Of a stretch of 64,000 nucleotides of DNA, positions 22,022 through 33,174 are shown piece by piece. The DNA is from Bufo bufo (taxonomy: Eukaryota; Chordata; Amphibia; Anura; Bufonidae). The notes under the pieces are model-generated. The model was not told where the DNA came from. It saw only the letters and a list, made by a program, of their open reading frames with translations, and searched no databases. A program made the translations under genes and the position numbers. How positions within the stretch are numbered: the first letter of the stretch is position 1; each line of letters starts with the position of its first letter. The stretch covers positions 261,781,918 to 261,845,917 of the forward strand of contig NC_053391.1 of assembly GCF_905171765.1 (NCBI RefSeq). The letters are read 5' to 3'.

Positions 22022-23974
22022 ATGTCAAACAGGGGGTATTCTTCTGAAGAGGCCTACAGGATTCTGACCCAGTCGGATGAGGAGTGGGAACCCTCATCTG
22101 ATGAATCTAGCGGGTCAGAATATGAACCTGTGGAAAGCAGTGGCTCTCTGACCCAAAGTTCGGACGAGGAGGTGGAGGTCCCTGGCAGCACCAGGCGTAC
22201 CCGGCCCCGTGTCGCTAGACCACAGGTTATGCAGGATCCGCTTCAAGAGCAGCAGAGTGGGGCTGTCGCTGCCGGATCACGTGGTGAGGCATACACCAGC
22301 AGCGCAGCCCTCCCTGGACCTAGTACCAGCACTGCCGTACAACATGGTGACGTGGCGAGCACCAGAAGGGCAGTTGAAGCTGGTACGGTGGCACGTGCAC
22401 TAGTTACCCCGTCGCAGCCACCGCACAGACAGGCCCGTAGAGCCCCTAGAATCCCTGAGGTGCTGGCAAACCCTGATTGGCAGTCACCAACTTCAGCCGC
22501 ACCTGTAGTTCCCCCTTTCACCGCCTAGTCTGGAGTTCGGGTTGAGACGGCTCAAATCGGTTCGGCCCTGGGATTTTTTGAGCTGTTCTTGACTGCGGAG
22601 CTCTTGGACTTAGTCGTGGCAGAGACCAACCAATATGCCACACAATTTATATCCGCCAACCCGGGAAGCTTTTATGCCCAGCCTTTCCGGTGGAAACCAG
22701 TCCAAGTTTCCGAAATTAAAATTTTTTTGGGCCTTCTCCTCAACATGGGCCTGACAAAAAAGCATGAATTGCGGTCATATTGGTCAACGCACCCGATTCA
22801 TCACATGCCCATGTTCTCTGCTGCTATGTCCAGGGCACGATTTGAGGCCATCCTCCGTTTCCTGCATTTTAGCGACAACACCACCTCCCGTCCCAGAGGC
22901 CACCCAGCTTTTGACCGGCTCCACAAAATTCGGCCCCTCATAGACCATTTCAACCAGAAATTTGCAGATTTGTATACCCCCGAGCAAAACATCTGCGTAG
23001 ACGAGTCCCTAATACATTTTACCGGGCGCCTTGGCTTCAAACAGTACATCCCAAGCAAGCGTGCCCGGTATGGGGTCAAATTGTATAAGCTCTGTGAAAG
23101 GGCCACAGGCTATACCCACAAATTTCGGATCTATGAGGGAAAAGATCAGACCCTGGAGCCGGTCGGTTGCCCTGACTACCTGGGGAGCAGTGGGAAGACA
23201 GTCTGGGACTTGGTGTCACCCTTATTCGGCAAGGGGTACCATCTTTATGTGGACAATTTTTACACAAGTGTGGCCCTCTTTAGGCATTTGTTTCTAGAAC
23301 GGATTTGCGCCTGTGGCACCGCGCGAACTAGTCGCGTGGGCTTCCCCCAACGGCTTGTAACCACCCGTCTTGCAAGGGGGCAGAGGGCTGCCTTGTGTAA
23401 CGAAGAACTGCTCGCGGTGAAATGGAGAGACAAGCGTGACGTTTACATGCTCTCCTCCATTCACGCAGACACGACAATCCAAATTGAGCGAGCAACCCGT
23501 GTCATTGAAAAGCCCCTCTGTGTCCACGACTATAATGCGCTCATGGGAGGGGTGGACTTCAATGACCAGATGTTGTCTCCGTATTTCGTTTCCCGCAGAA
23601 CCAGACGCTGGTATAAGAAGGTGTCTGTATATTTAATTCAATTGGCGCTGTACAATAGTTTTGTTCTCTACAGTAAGGCTGGGAGAACACGATCTTTCCT
23701 CAAATTCCAGGAAGAGATCATCGAGAACCTCCTTTACCCAGGAGGTTCCGTGGCCCCATCCCCCAGTGTAGTTAGCCGTCTACACGAGCGACATTTCCCC
23801 AGTGTCGTTCCTGGTACCTCAACCCAACCGTCACCCCGAAAAAGATGTCGTGTCTGTAGCAGGAGTGGAATAAGGCGTGACACCCGCTATTTCTGTCCTG
23901 ACTGTGCTGACCACCCTGCCCTATGCTATGGAGAGTGTTTCCGGAAGTACCACACACAGGTACACCTAGCATAG
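22022..23974 (+). pseudogene. piggyBac transposase with one amber stop
   Basis: From ATG at 22022 the frame has an acidic Ser/Glu-rich N-terminus (residues 8-60), a variable Pro/Ala-rich stretch, then a TAG at 22526-22528. It stays open in the same frame from there to 23974. The catalytic DDD set is present: VDES (Asp about residue 327), YVDNFYTS (about 411) and GGVDFNDQM (about 512), the RNase H-like core that performs precise TTAA cut-and-paste. The C-terminus has a Cys-rich cross-brace finger (CRVC...CPDC...C...CFRKYH) that in this family binds element ends. The total is about 650 codons, close to family length. Only the amber codon separates this copy from an open frame, so it looks young. 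Confidence 0.93.
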
Positions 23975-24889
23975 GGATTGCATCTCACAGGACAGGCACA
24001 CAGGGCTATTAGGGCCCTTTTACTCTCAGCTGCTGCAAACCTCTACTTTCACCTGGGATAAAGTGCATAACGTACTTCGCCACATCTTTGGGCGATTTGC
24101 GCTTTGCACATTGTCCCATGGGGAAGGAGAGGTTTGTTCTATAAAGGTAAAAAAAACGAAACAAAAAAAAAATTACCGGTAAGTAAAAAAGTTTAAAAAG
24201 TTTTAAAAAGTTAATATGTTCTGTTCTAAAGTTAATAAAGTTATTGCTTTGCGGCCTGGTTTTTTCTTTTTTGTTTTGTTTTTTTTACCTTCCAGGTGGA
24301 CCAACCGATCGACCAGCTGCAGCACTGATGTGCATTCGGACAGAAGCATTGCGCTGCTGTCAGATTACACGCAAGTCGGTGTATGCGGCGCTGCAAGACG
24401 AGATTTCTCCTCTGCAGTAAAAGATATGTTTGCCGAGGCATATGAGCTGAGGAGGTGGCGGTGTTCATATACTTTGGCAAACATTGATTGATGTGAATGG
24501 AGAAATCTGGTTTGCCAGGGCATACGAGCTGAAGTGGGTATGGATGTTGGGCGGAGCTCCTATGTCCTGGCAGACGCCTTTCCCCTCCTTTTTCTTTTTT
24601 TGGCAGAGATTTTTTCATCCACATTGATCGATGCGAATGAAGAAATCTGTGCCGTTCATTTTTTTCTTTCAGCCCAGAGGCTGAACGGAAAAAAAAAATC
24701 TCATTACCCGTATGCTCAATATAAGGAGAATAGCAGAAACTCCTAATGCTGGGCATACATGTAATGATTGCGGAGACCCTCAAATGCCAGGGCAGTACAA
24801 ACACCCCACAAATAACACCATTTTGGAAAGAAGACACCCCAAGGTATTCGCTAAGGGGCATATTGAGTCCATGAAAGATTGAAATTTTT
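23975..24889. other. piggyBac 3' non-coding region
   Basis: Transposase 3' UTR and spacer. It contains A-runs near 24150-24210 and an imperfect inverted repeat around 24410-24560 in which GAGATTTCTCC/GGAGAAATC and GGCATATGAGCTGA/GGCATACGAGCTGA segments recur. No gene recognised. Confidence 0.5.
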
Positions 24890-27800
24890 GTCCCAAGTTA
24901 GCGGAAGGGAGACTTTGTGAGAACAAAATCCAAAAAATCAATTTCCGCTAACTTGTGCCAAATTATTTTTTTTTCAATGAACTCGCCATGCCCCTCATTG
25001 AATACCTTGGGGTGTCTTCTTTCCAAAATGGGGTCACATGTGGGGTATTTATACTGCCCTGGCATTTTAGGGGCCCCAAAGCGTGAGAAGAAGTCTGGTA
25101 TCCAAATGTCTAAAAATGCCCTCCTAAAAGGAATTTGGGCACCTTTGCCCACCTAGGCTGCAAAAAAGTGTCACACATGTGGTATCTCCGTATTCAGCAG
25201 AAGTTGGGGAATATGTTTTGGGGTGTCATTTTACATATACCCATGCTGGGTGAGATAAATATCTTGGTCAAATGCCAACTTTGTATAAAAAAAATGGGAA
25301 AAGTTGTCTTTTGCCAAGATATTTCTCTCACCCAGCATGGGTATATGTAAAATTACACCCCAAAACACATTCCCCACCTTCTCCTGAGTACGGAGATACC
25401 AGATGTGTGACACTTTTTTGCAGCCTAGGTGGGCAAAGGGGCCCACATTCCAAAGAGCACCTTTCGGATTTCACAGGTCTTTTACCTACTTACCAGACAT
25501 TAGGGCCCCTGGAAAATGCCAGGGCAGTGTAACTACCCCACAAGTGACCCCATTTTGGAAAGAAGACACCCCAAGGTATTCCGTGAGGGGCATGGCGAGT
25601 TCCTAGAATTTTTTATTTTTTGTCACAAGTTAGTGGAAAATGATGATTTTTTTTTTTTATTTTTTTTTCATACAAAGTCTCATATTCCACAAACTTGTGA
25701 CAAAAAATAAAAACTTCCATGAACTCACTATGCCCATCAGCGAATACCTTGGTGTCTCTTCTTTCCAAAATGGGGTCACTTGTGGGGTAGTTATACTGCC
25801 CTGGCATTCTAGGGGCCCAAATGTGTGGTAAGGAGTTTGAAATCAAATTCTGTAAAAAATGAGCTGTGAAATCCGAAAGGTGCTCTTTGCAATATGGGCC
25901 CCTTTGCCCACCTAGGCTGCAAAAAAGTGTCACACATCTGGTATCCCCGTACTCAGGAGAAGTTGAGGAATGTGTTTTGGGGTGTCTTTTTACATATACC
26001 CATGCTGGGTGAGATAAATATCTTGGTCAAATGCCAACTTTGTATAAAAAAATGGGAAAAGTTGTCTTTTGCCAAGATATTTCTCTCACCCAGCATAGGT
26101 ATATATAAAATGACACCCCAAAACACATTCCCCACCTTCTCCTGAGTACGGAGATACCAGATGTGTGACACTTTTGTGCAGCCTAGGTGGGCAAAGGGGC
26201 CCATATTCCAAAGAGCACCTTTCGGATTTCACAGCTCTTTTTTTACAGAATTTGATTTCAAACTCCTTACCACACATTTGGGCCCCTAGAATGCCAGGGC
26301 AGTATAACTACCCCACAAGTGACCCCATTTTGGAAAGAAGAGACCCCAAGGTATTCGCTGATGGGCATAGTGAGTTCATGGAAGTTTTTATTTTTTGTCA
26401 CAAGTTTGTGGAATATGAGACTTTGTATGAAAAAAAAATAAAAAATAAAAATCATCATTTTCCACTAACTTGTGACAAAAAATAAAAAATTCTAGGAACT
26501 CGCCATGCCCCTCACGGAATACCTTGGGGTGTCTTCTTTCCAAAATGGGGTCACTTGTGGGGTAGTTATACTGCCCTGGCATTCTAGGGGCCCAAATGTG
26601 TGGTAAGGAGTTTGAAATCAAATTCTGTAAAAAATGAGCTGTGAAATCCGAAAGGTGCTCTTTGGAATATGGGCCCCTTTGCCCACCTAGGCTGCACAAA
26701 AGTGTCACACATCTGGTATCTCCGTACTCAGGAGAAGCTGGGGAATGTGTTTTGGGGTGTCATTTTATATATACCTATGCTGGGTGAGAGAAATATCTTG
26801 GCAAAAGACAACTTTTCCCATTTTTTTATACAAAGTTGGCATTTGACCAAGATATTTATCTCACCCAGCATGGGTATATGTAAAAAGACACCCCAAAACA
26901 CATTCCTCAACTTCTCCTGAGTACGGGGATACCAGATGTGTGACACTTTTTTGCAGCCTAGGTGGGCAAAGGGGCCCATATTGCAAAGAGCACCTTTCGG
27001 ATTTCACAGCTCATTTCTTACAGAATTTGATTTCAAACTCCTTACCACACATTTGGGCCCCTAGAATGCCAGGGCAGTATAACTACCCCACAAGTGACCC
27101 CATTTTGGAAAGAAGAGACCCCAAGGTATTCGCTGATGGGCATAGTGAGTTCATGGAAGTTTTTATTTTTTGTCACAAGTTTGTGGAATATGAGACTTTG
27201 TATGAAAAAAAAAAAAAATAAAAAATCATCATTTTCCACTAACTTGTGACAAAAAATAAAAAATTCTAGGAACTCGCCATGCCCCTCACGGAATACCTTG
27301 GGGTGTCTTCTTTCCAAAATGGGGTCACTTGTGGGGTAGTTATACTGCCCTGGCATTCTAGGGGCCCAAATGTGTGGTAAGGAGTTTGAAATCAAATTCT
27401 GTAAAAAATGAGCTGTGAAATCCGAAAGGTGCTCTTTGCAATATGGGCCCCTTTGCCCACCTAGGCTGCAAAAAAGTGTCACACATCTGGTATCCCCGTA
27501 CTCAGGAGAAGTTGAGGAATGTGTTTTGGGGTGTCTTTTTACATATACCCATGCTGGGTGAGATAAATATCTTGGTCAAATGCCAACTTTGTATAAAAAA
27601 ATGGGAAAAGTTGTCTTTTGCCAAGATATTTCTCTCACCCAGCATGGGTATATATAAAATGACACCCCAAAACACATTCCCCACCTTCTCCTGAGTACGG
27701 AGATACCAGATGTGTGACACTTTTTTGCAGCCTAGGTGGGCAAAGAGGCCCATATTCCAAAGAGCACCTTTCGGATTTCACAGCTCATTTTTTACAGAAT

Positions 27801-28050
27801 TTGATTTCAAACTCCTTACCACACATTTGGGCCCCTAGAATGCCAGGGCAGTGTAACTACCCCACAAGTGACCCCATTTTGGAAAGAAGACACCCCAAGG
27901 TATTCGCTGATGGGCATAGTGAGTTCATAGAACTTTTTATTTTTTGTCACAAGTTAGTGGAATATGAGACTTTGTAAGAAAAAAAAAAAAAATCATCATT
28001 TTCCGCTAACTTGTGACAAAAAATAAAAAGTTCTATGAACTCACTATGCC
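24890..28050. repeat. Array of 775 bp palindromic units in piggyBac
   Basis: The region alternates between a segment and its reverse complement. Landmarks: GGGCATAGTGAGTTCATGG occurs near 26364, 27138 and 27915 and its complement near 25712 and 28036; GGAACTCGCCATGCCCCTCA near 26496 and 27269 and its complement near 25590. Direct copies recur every 773-777 bp, each made of two inverted arms of about 387 bp. Paired frames of the same sequence on opposite strands result from this symmetry and are not genes. Confidence 0.9.
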
Positions 28051-28590
28051 CATCAGTGAATACCTTAGGGTGTCTACTTTCAGAAATGGGGTCATTTGTG
28101 GGGTGTTTGTACTGTCTGGGCATTGTAGAACCTCAGGAAACATGACAGGTGCTCAGAAAGTCAGAGCTGCTTCAAAAAGCGGAAATTCACATTTTTGTAC
28201 CATAGTTTGTAAACGCTATAACTTTTACCCAAACCATTTTTTTTTTACCCAAACATTTTTTTTTTATCAAAGACATGTAGAACTATAAATTTAGAGCAAA
28301 ATTTCTATATGGATGTCGTTTTTTTTTGCAAAATTTTACACCTGAAAGTGAAAAATGTCATTTTTTTGCAAAAAAATCGTTAAATTTCGATTAATAACAA
28401 AAAAAGTAAAAATGTCAGCAGCAAAGAAATACCACCAAATGAAAGCTCTATTAGTGAGAAGAAAAGGAGGTAAAATTCATTTGGGTGGTAAGTTGCATGA
28501 CCGAGCAATAAACGGTGAAAGTAGTGTAGGTCAGAAGTGTAAAAAGTGGCCTGGTCTTTCAGGGTGTTTAAGCACTGGGGGCTGAGGTGG
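28051..28590. other. piggyBac right-end region
   Basis: AT-rich sequence with T-runs near 28240 and 28320 leading to the right terminus GAGGTGG. No coding frame is supported. Confidence 0.5.
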
Positions 28591-28594
28591 TTAA
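28591..28594. repeat. piggyBac TTAA target duplication, right
   Basis: TTAA directly after GCTGAGGTGG; partner at 21065-21068. Confidence 0.9.
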
Positions 28595-29480
28595 TCTGTT
28601 ACATTACTGATTCAGTTACTGTACACTATGGCCAACAGACAGTTGCCTGGGCATTTAAGAGGAACTGACAGTGGCTAAAATATGGCTGTAGCCAGCACAA
28701 GTAGCAGCAGAAGAAACGGTGGTGGTAGCAGCAGCCACAGACAGGCCAGAGCTTCCACTGTCATCCAACGGTCATGTTTTGACCAATAATCCAGCTGTAC
28801 TGGAATGGTTGACTTGCTCTTAAACATCATCTCAGATGACAACAGAAACACACAGCCATGAATTGATGGGTTCCTCTGACACCCCACTTAGTTATCATGG
28901 CCCAGGAACAACCTCTGTGCTCTCGCCTGTCCTGAAACTGACTTTCTTTTGCTGCTCCTTCTGCTCAGAAAGTAATGCATGCTGCTGACTCTGCTCCACT
29001 TTCCAGTGAGGACAAGTTTAGTGAGGATAGTCAAGAGCTACAGGCCAGCACAGACTTGGAGGAGAGGTCTGCTGCATCCTCCATTAGGTGGGTGGTAGCA
29101 CATGTTGCGAACGGTCAGGGATGTGGCCATGAGACTGGTGAGGGTGACATAAGTGACAACCAGACATTAGTGGATGATGATGTAGCCGATCGCACGTGGG
29201 AGCCGGGTGAAGAGGGGGCATTATCATCAGGGGGTTAGGGTGGCAGCAGGCCCGTGAGACAGCAGCAGGGTGGCAGCATACCAATGAGCCAGCAAGGTGG
29301 AAGCAGTGGGAGATGTAGAGCAAACTGGGTATACTGTCTGCTACTCAGGAGCCTACCTGTCAGGAAACAACTAGCGGTGCATGGGTTCACACAGGCAGTG
29401 GTAGGCAGTCAGCACGGAGTGGTAGGAGTAAAATGCCACACTCGGCAGTGTGGGATATATTTTTTTTTAAGTTGCTGAAG
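28595..29480 (+). pseudogene. hAT-like transposase N-terminal remnant
   Basis: The clearest frame is 28975-29238. It is Ser/Glu/Asp-rich and ends with a VDDDVADRTWEPGEEG segment, similar in composition and spacing to the DESGDDEVLDPTWNEG segment of the two hAT transposases here, which precedes their BED finger. Upstream (28680-28760) is a Ser/Arg-rich stretch from AGCAGCAG-type codons. Together with the tandem array on the far side of the piggyBac, this suggests a second, older hAT family. No BED finger or catalytic domain follows; the next sequence belongs to a Penelope element. A different transposase with an acidic N-terminus is possible. Confidence 0.4.
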
Positions 29481-29519
29481 TACATAAGCATGGCAGTGTG
29501 CAGGATATGTGTGTAGAAA

Positions 29520-30190
29520 ATGAAGCGCGGTCAGGGTGTTAATGTTGGCACCAAAGCCCCGGTCAGCCTGGGTGAACAGAGTCACAATGGAGAGAAACTG
29601 CTCTGCGTCACCAACCAAGAAATTGAATCCTGGCTGTCGACAAGGGATGATAAACAGATTAATTTAATAGCGACTTTTAAAGCAGCCAATGGATCAATTG
29701 GTGACTTCTGCGCAAACATTGGAGTGTTCTTAAGATGGATAATGACATTGAACATTTGGTAGGTGATTATCCATCTATCACCTACCGCAGAAAATGGAGC
29801 TTAATGGACCTTTTGGTCCACAGCTTTTTTCAGACTTCGAGCCCCAATACATGGTTGAATAATCCCCTCCGAGGCACTTTTCGCTGTACTGGCTGCGTGG
29901 CATGCGAATTGATCAAATTGGGGGCCATGTTTGTCAGCGCAGTCACTTCCAAATCTTTTAATATTTCATGTTTTAACTGCAGATCCTTCGGTTTGGTGTT
30001 TGGTCTATTTAGCCACTTGTGGATGTAGCTTACAATATGTCGGGAAAACTATTTGCGAGTTCTGCCAGAGAATTGGGGAACATATAAATGACATCAGGAA
30101 GGATGCTGACACCCCAATTGCACGCCATGTTAATTTACATCATGCCGGCGATGTACGTTCCAAGGTATAGAGATTGTGAGACTGTCTCCC
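29520..30190 (+). pseudogene. Penelope-like element, C-terminal GIY-YIG region
   Basis: The frame at 29735-30028 has a FRCTGCVAC segment, the Cys motif that precedes the endonuclease in Penelope elements. In the next frame (29931-30170), CLVYLATCGCSLQYVGKT is the GIY-YIG signature, followed by RIGEHINDIRK and HVNLHH, the conserved Arg/His region. This domain nicks target DNA for reverse transcription. The reverse transcriptase that should lie upstream is lost; 29520-29762 has no clear RT box. At least one frameshift lies between 29940 and 30030. A hammerhead ribozyme follows in the 3' region, also typical of Penelope elements. Confidence 0.8.
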
Positions 30191-30598
30191 GGGAGGGGGG
30201 GGGTTTGTGTGTGTGTGCGATTTCGATCAGCGCGTTTAGTATGGTCTCTCCAGCGGTGAGATTTAATGCCGATGTACTATTCTCATTAGCGTTCCCGTTC
30301 CCTGTCCCTAGTTAATTTTGTTCTCAATACCTGCCTAGTTGTGCCACTAATTAACAATTGTATGGAGGATGGGGGACTTTAAGTGCGCTATCCCTGGGAC
30401 ACGGAGGCTAAGTACTTCCCTCCTTCTTGTGTCCCATTGGTCGCTCGCCTTCCTCCTCCCCAGTGGGTGTGTCACACCTCCCCTTCATAAGCCGGCGTTC
30501 TCCGCGGCCGCCACAGGGCTGGTACCTTTTACACAACACCAGTGTGAAGATGTTTGTTGTTTTAAATACTACAAGCTATTTAGGTTGCCTAGCGAATC

Positions 30599-30635
30599 GC
30601 TTCTGATGAGTCTATTTTGATGAAACGCGTCGAGC
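30599..30635 (+). ncRNA. Hammerhead ribozyme, Penelope 3' region
   Basis: Core CUGAUGA (30603-30609), stem II GUC/GAU with loop UAUUUU, then GAAAC (30622-30626). GAAACGCGUC gives a two-pair stem III (AC/GU, loop GC) ending in the cleavage trinucleotide GUC. Stem I is GCUU (30599-30602) with GAGC (30632-30635), including one G-U pair. All conserved core positions are present. Minimal hammerheads with a short stem III are known in Penelope elements. Confidence 0.65.
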
Positions 30636-31175
30636 TTTAGACGCGCAATGTGGGAGCTGTAGTTAGCGGGGGGCAGGAGGTATAGGGGTCTGAAAATCAT
30701 AGCATGGTGAGAAACCATCACCATTCACTGTGATATATTTATGGTCGGATCCCTTTTGCTTCTATACTCCAGAAGAAGTGACATACCGACCGGTGTGTTT
30801 TCTCCCATCCAGTGAACCAGTTAAATTGATCCTTCTACCCTACAGTACTTTTCTTTTGTTGCACTTATTTGTCGACCCTGTTCAATACCAAATTGAGTCA
30901 ACTTATTAGGCAACATTAATAGTCTTGTACTGTTTGTCTATGCATGTTGACACCATCCCCTGTTTTTAGCTAGTAACAGTAAAGTTTATTCGTTTTAGCG
31001 CCTAGAATTATCCGTGATGATATGACAAATCAGAAGAACAGAAAAATTATGTGATGTGAACACAGTCTTACTGCTGACACCCTCCCCACTATCATAGGGC
31101 CACTGCTTGAATCTTGGGCCACTGCATGATTCAGTCCATGTCGATAGGTTTGATCTGACTCTAAGATTAACCTGT
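30636..31175. other. Penelope 3' region and unassigned sequence
   Basis: No coding frame is supported. The first part probably continues the Penelope 3' UTR; its exact end was not found. Confidence 0.4.
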
Positions 31176-31643
31176 AAGGCTAAGTTCACACTTCAGTTAT
31201 TTGGTCAGTTATTTTCATCAGTTTTTGTGAGCCAAATTCAGGAGCCAAGCCTACTATCAGATTACATCTCATGAATAGATCTATACCTGTTCTGTGGGTT
31301 TGACCCGCACTTGTTTTTGGCTGACAATAAATTATGAGATTATGGCAAAAAGGGGAGAGACGCTCATAGGGTAATAGTTTTTGGGGTAAATAGTTGACAA
31401 GAGAAATAAGTTGTGCTCACCTTTTTGTGCTGTGCAAGCAGAGGCACAACACTAGCATAGGCGTGTGGTTAGACAGTGGTCAGTGCTGCCAGTATCATCC
31501 GCTTCTCGCTTGTAGGGTTGCCAGTCCTCCACAGGAGCGATGAAAAGACAATACAAGGGTGTGGAGTAATTGTGATCCACACCCTTGTATTGTAATAAAT
31601 GATGAGAATAACTGACCAAATAACTGAAGTGTGAACTGAGCAT
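31176..31643. mobile_element. MITE with about 45 bp terminal inverted repeats
   Basis: Left end GGCTAAGTTCACACTTCAGT and right end, reversed, TGCTCAGTTCACACTTCAGT continue into TATTTGGTCAGTTATT on both arms. An inner hairpin at 31543-31593 pairs CAATACAAGGGTGTGGA with its complement. Non-coding; the superfamily and target duplication are not clear. Confidence 0.7.
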
Positions 31644-31998
31644 AATAGTGATGTGCAGTCATTCTACAGCTAACAGAAGGGATTCTAAAGCATGTGTTTG
31701 CACTGCAACAACATGGATTAAAAGAACCATTTTTCTCTCCACTACTTTATTGGCGCTGTCTCCATGTCCTTATTTTGTTCCAGTAAAGAGTTGCAAGGGT
31801 GTGCAGAATTTTAAATTTTTTTTTGCTTTTCTGAAGGCCACTGTATACTTTTCTACTTTTCTTTCGGTTTATCTAGGACTTAGCTAGGACTGTTGGTAGC
31901 CTGCATGATGATGTGCATGTCCATATATGTAACAGTGACTGTCATTCTGACACAGTCACTGTTTTGCTACCAGAAAGGACTAGCTATGCACAAGGGAT
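31644..31998. other. Unassigned spacer
   Basis: AT-rich sequence without recognised gene or repeat ends. A small hairpin CAGTGACTGT...ACAGTCACTG lies near 31932-31964. Confidence 0.4.
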
Positions 31999-33106
31999 TA
32001 CCGTATTTTTCGCCCTATAAGATGCACCGGCGCATAAAACGCACCTAGGTTTTTGAGGGGGAAAATTAGAAAAAAATATATTTTTAACCAAAAGGTGTGC
32101 TTTTGGTGGGTTTTGAACTAATGGTGGTCTGTGCATGACACCACTATGGGGGATCTCTGGATGGCACTGTTAAGGGGGATCTGTGGGTGGCACTGTTATG
32201 GGGGGTGATCTGTGGATGGCACTGTTATGGGGGGGGGGTGATCTGTGGATGGCACTGTTATGGGGGGTGATCTGTGGATAGGTCTGTTATGGGGGGGTGA
32301 TCTGTGGATGGCACTGTTATTGGGGGGGTGATCTGTGGATGGCACTGTTATGGGGGGTGATCTGTGGATGGCACTGTTATGGGGGGGTGATCTGTGGATG
32401 GCACTGCTATATATGTGTCACCCACAGATCCCCCACCCCATAATAGTGGCATCCACAGATGCCCTAATATACCGGAGCTAAACCTGTGGGAGGGGCCGGT
32501 GCATGCAAATGCAGCGGGGCCGGTGCGGTCCCTGCACTCCGGCCCTGCCGCTCACTCACTTCCTTAATGCCTAAACCTTTTATAATAATAACTTTAATTG
32601 AAGTTCCGATCCCCAGCCCCATCTGTACTACTTACAAAATGTCCTGTAGCAGGCAGAGCAGGACGGGCGGCCGGCCGGCCGTAATTCACTGATGTCACGT
32701 GCCTGCACCACCTACTTTATGAATGAAGTAGGCGCCGCAGGATCGTGACATCAGTGAGTTCCGGCCGGCCACCCGCCTTTCTCTGCCTGCTACAGGACAT
32801 TTAGTAAGTAGTACAGATGGGGCTGGGGATCGGAACTTCAATTAAAGTTATTATTATAAAAGGTTTAGGCATTAAGGAAGTGAGTGAGCGGCAGGGCCAG
32901 AGTACAGTGATCGCACTTGCATGACACCAGCTGCATTTGCATGACACCAGCCCCTCCCCCTCCAGCTGATACATCGCAGTCTGCGATGCTGCAGCATCGC
33001 AGACTGGGATGTAAAATGGCAGCATTCGCCCCATAAGACGCAGGGGCATTTTCCCCCCACTTTTTTTGGGGGGAAGGTGCGTCTTATGGGGCAAAAAATA
33101 CGGTAT
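31999..33106. mobile_element. Fold-back MITE
   Basis: Ends TACCGTATTTTTCGCCC and, reversed, TACCGTATTTTTTGCCCC, then TAAGANGCACC. The inner part (about 32520-32910) is a long imperfect palindrome centred near 32717: CACTCACTTCCTTAATGCC through GTAGCAGGCAGAG pairs with the downstream copy. 32130-32420 is a minisatellite. There is no transposase. Confidence 0.75.
32130..32420. repeat. 30-33 bp G-rich minisatellite
   Basis: About nine copies of GATCTGTGGATGGCACTGTT followed by ATGGGGGG of variable G length. It lies inside the fold-back MITE on one arm only. Confidence 0.85.
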
Positions 33107-33174
33107 CCCATTTATTAGAATATTTCCACATAGACCCTACATGTAATAAAATAATAAAAAATCTGATACCCATA

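Larger units (their letters stand above)
21069..28590 (+). mobile_element. piggyBac transposon (7522 bp)
   Basis: The ends are CCACCTC at the left and GAGGTGG at the right, flanked by TTAA on both sides, as is diagnostic for piggyBac. The left end forms a hairpin of its own: CCACCTCCGGA (21069-21079) pairs with TCCGGAGGTGG (21101-21111). The transposase is at 22022-23974. The rest of the 3' half (24000-28590) is non-coding and mostly palindromic repeats, making this element about three times the size of a minimal piggyBac. Confidence 0.92.

Noticed and set aside
24917..27977. Repeated frames of 60-146 codons on both strands
   Set aside because: The same sequence appears on both strands because the array is palindromic; no domain or codon conservation is visible.
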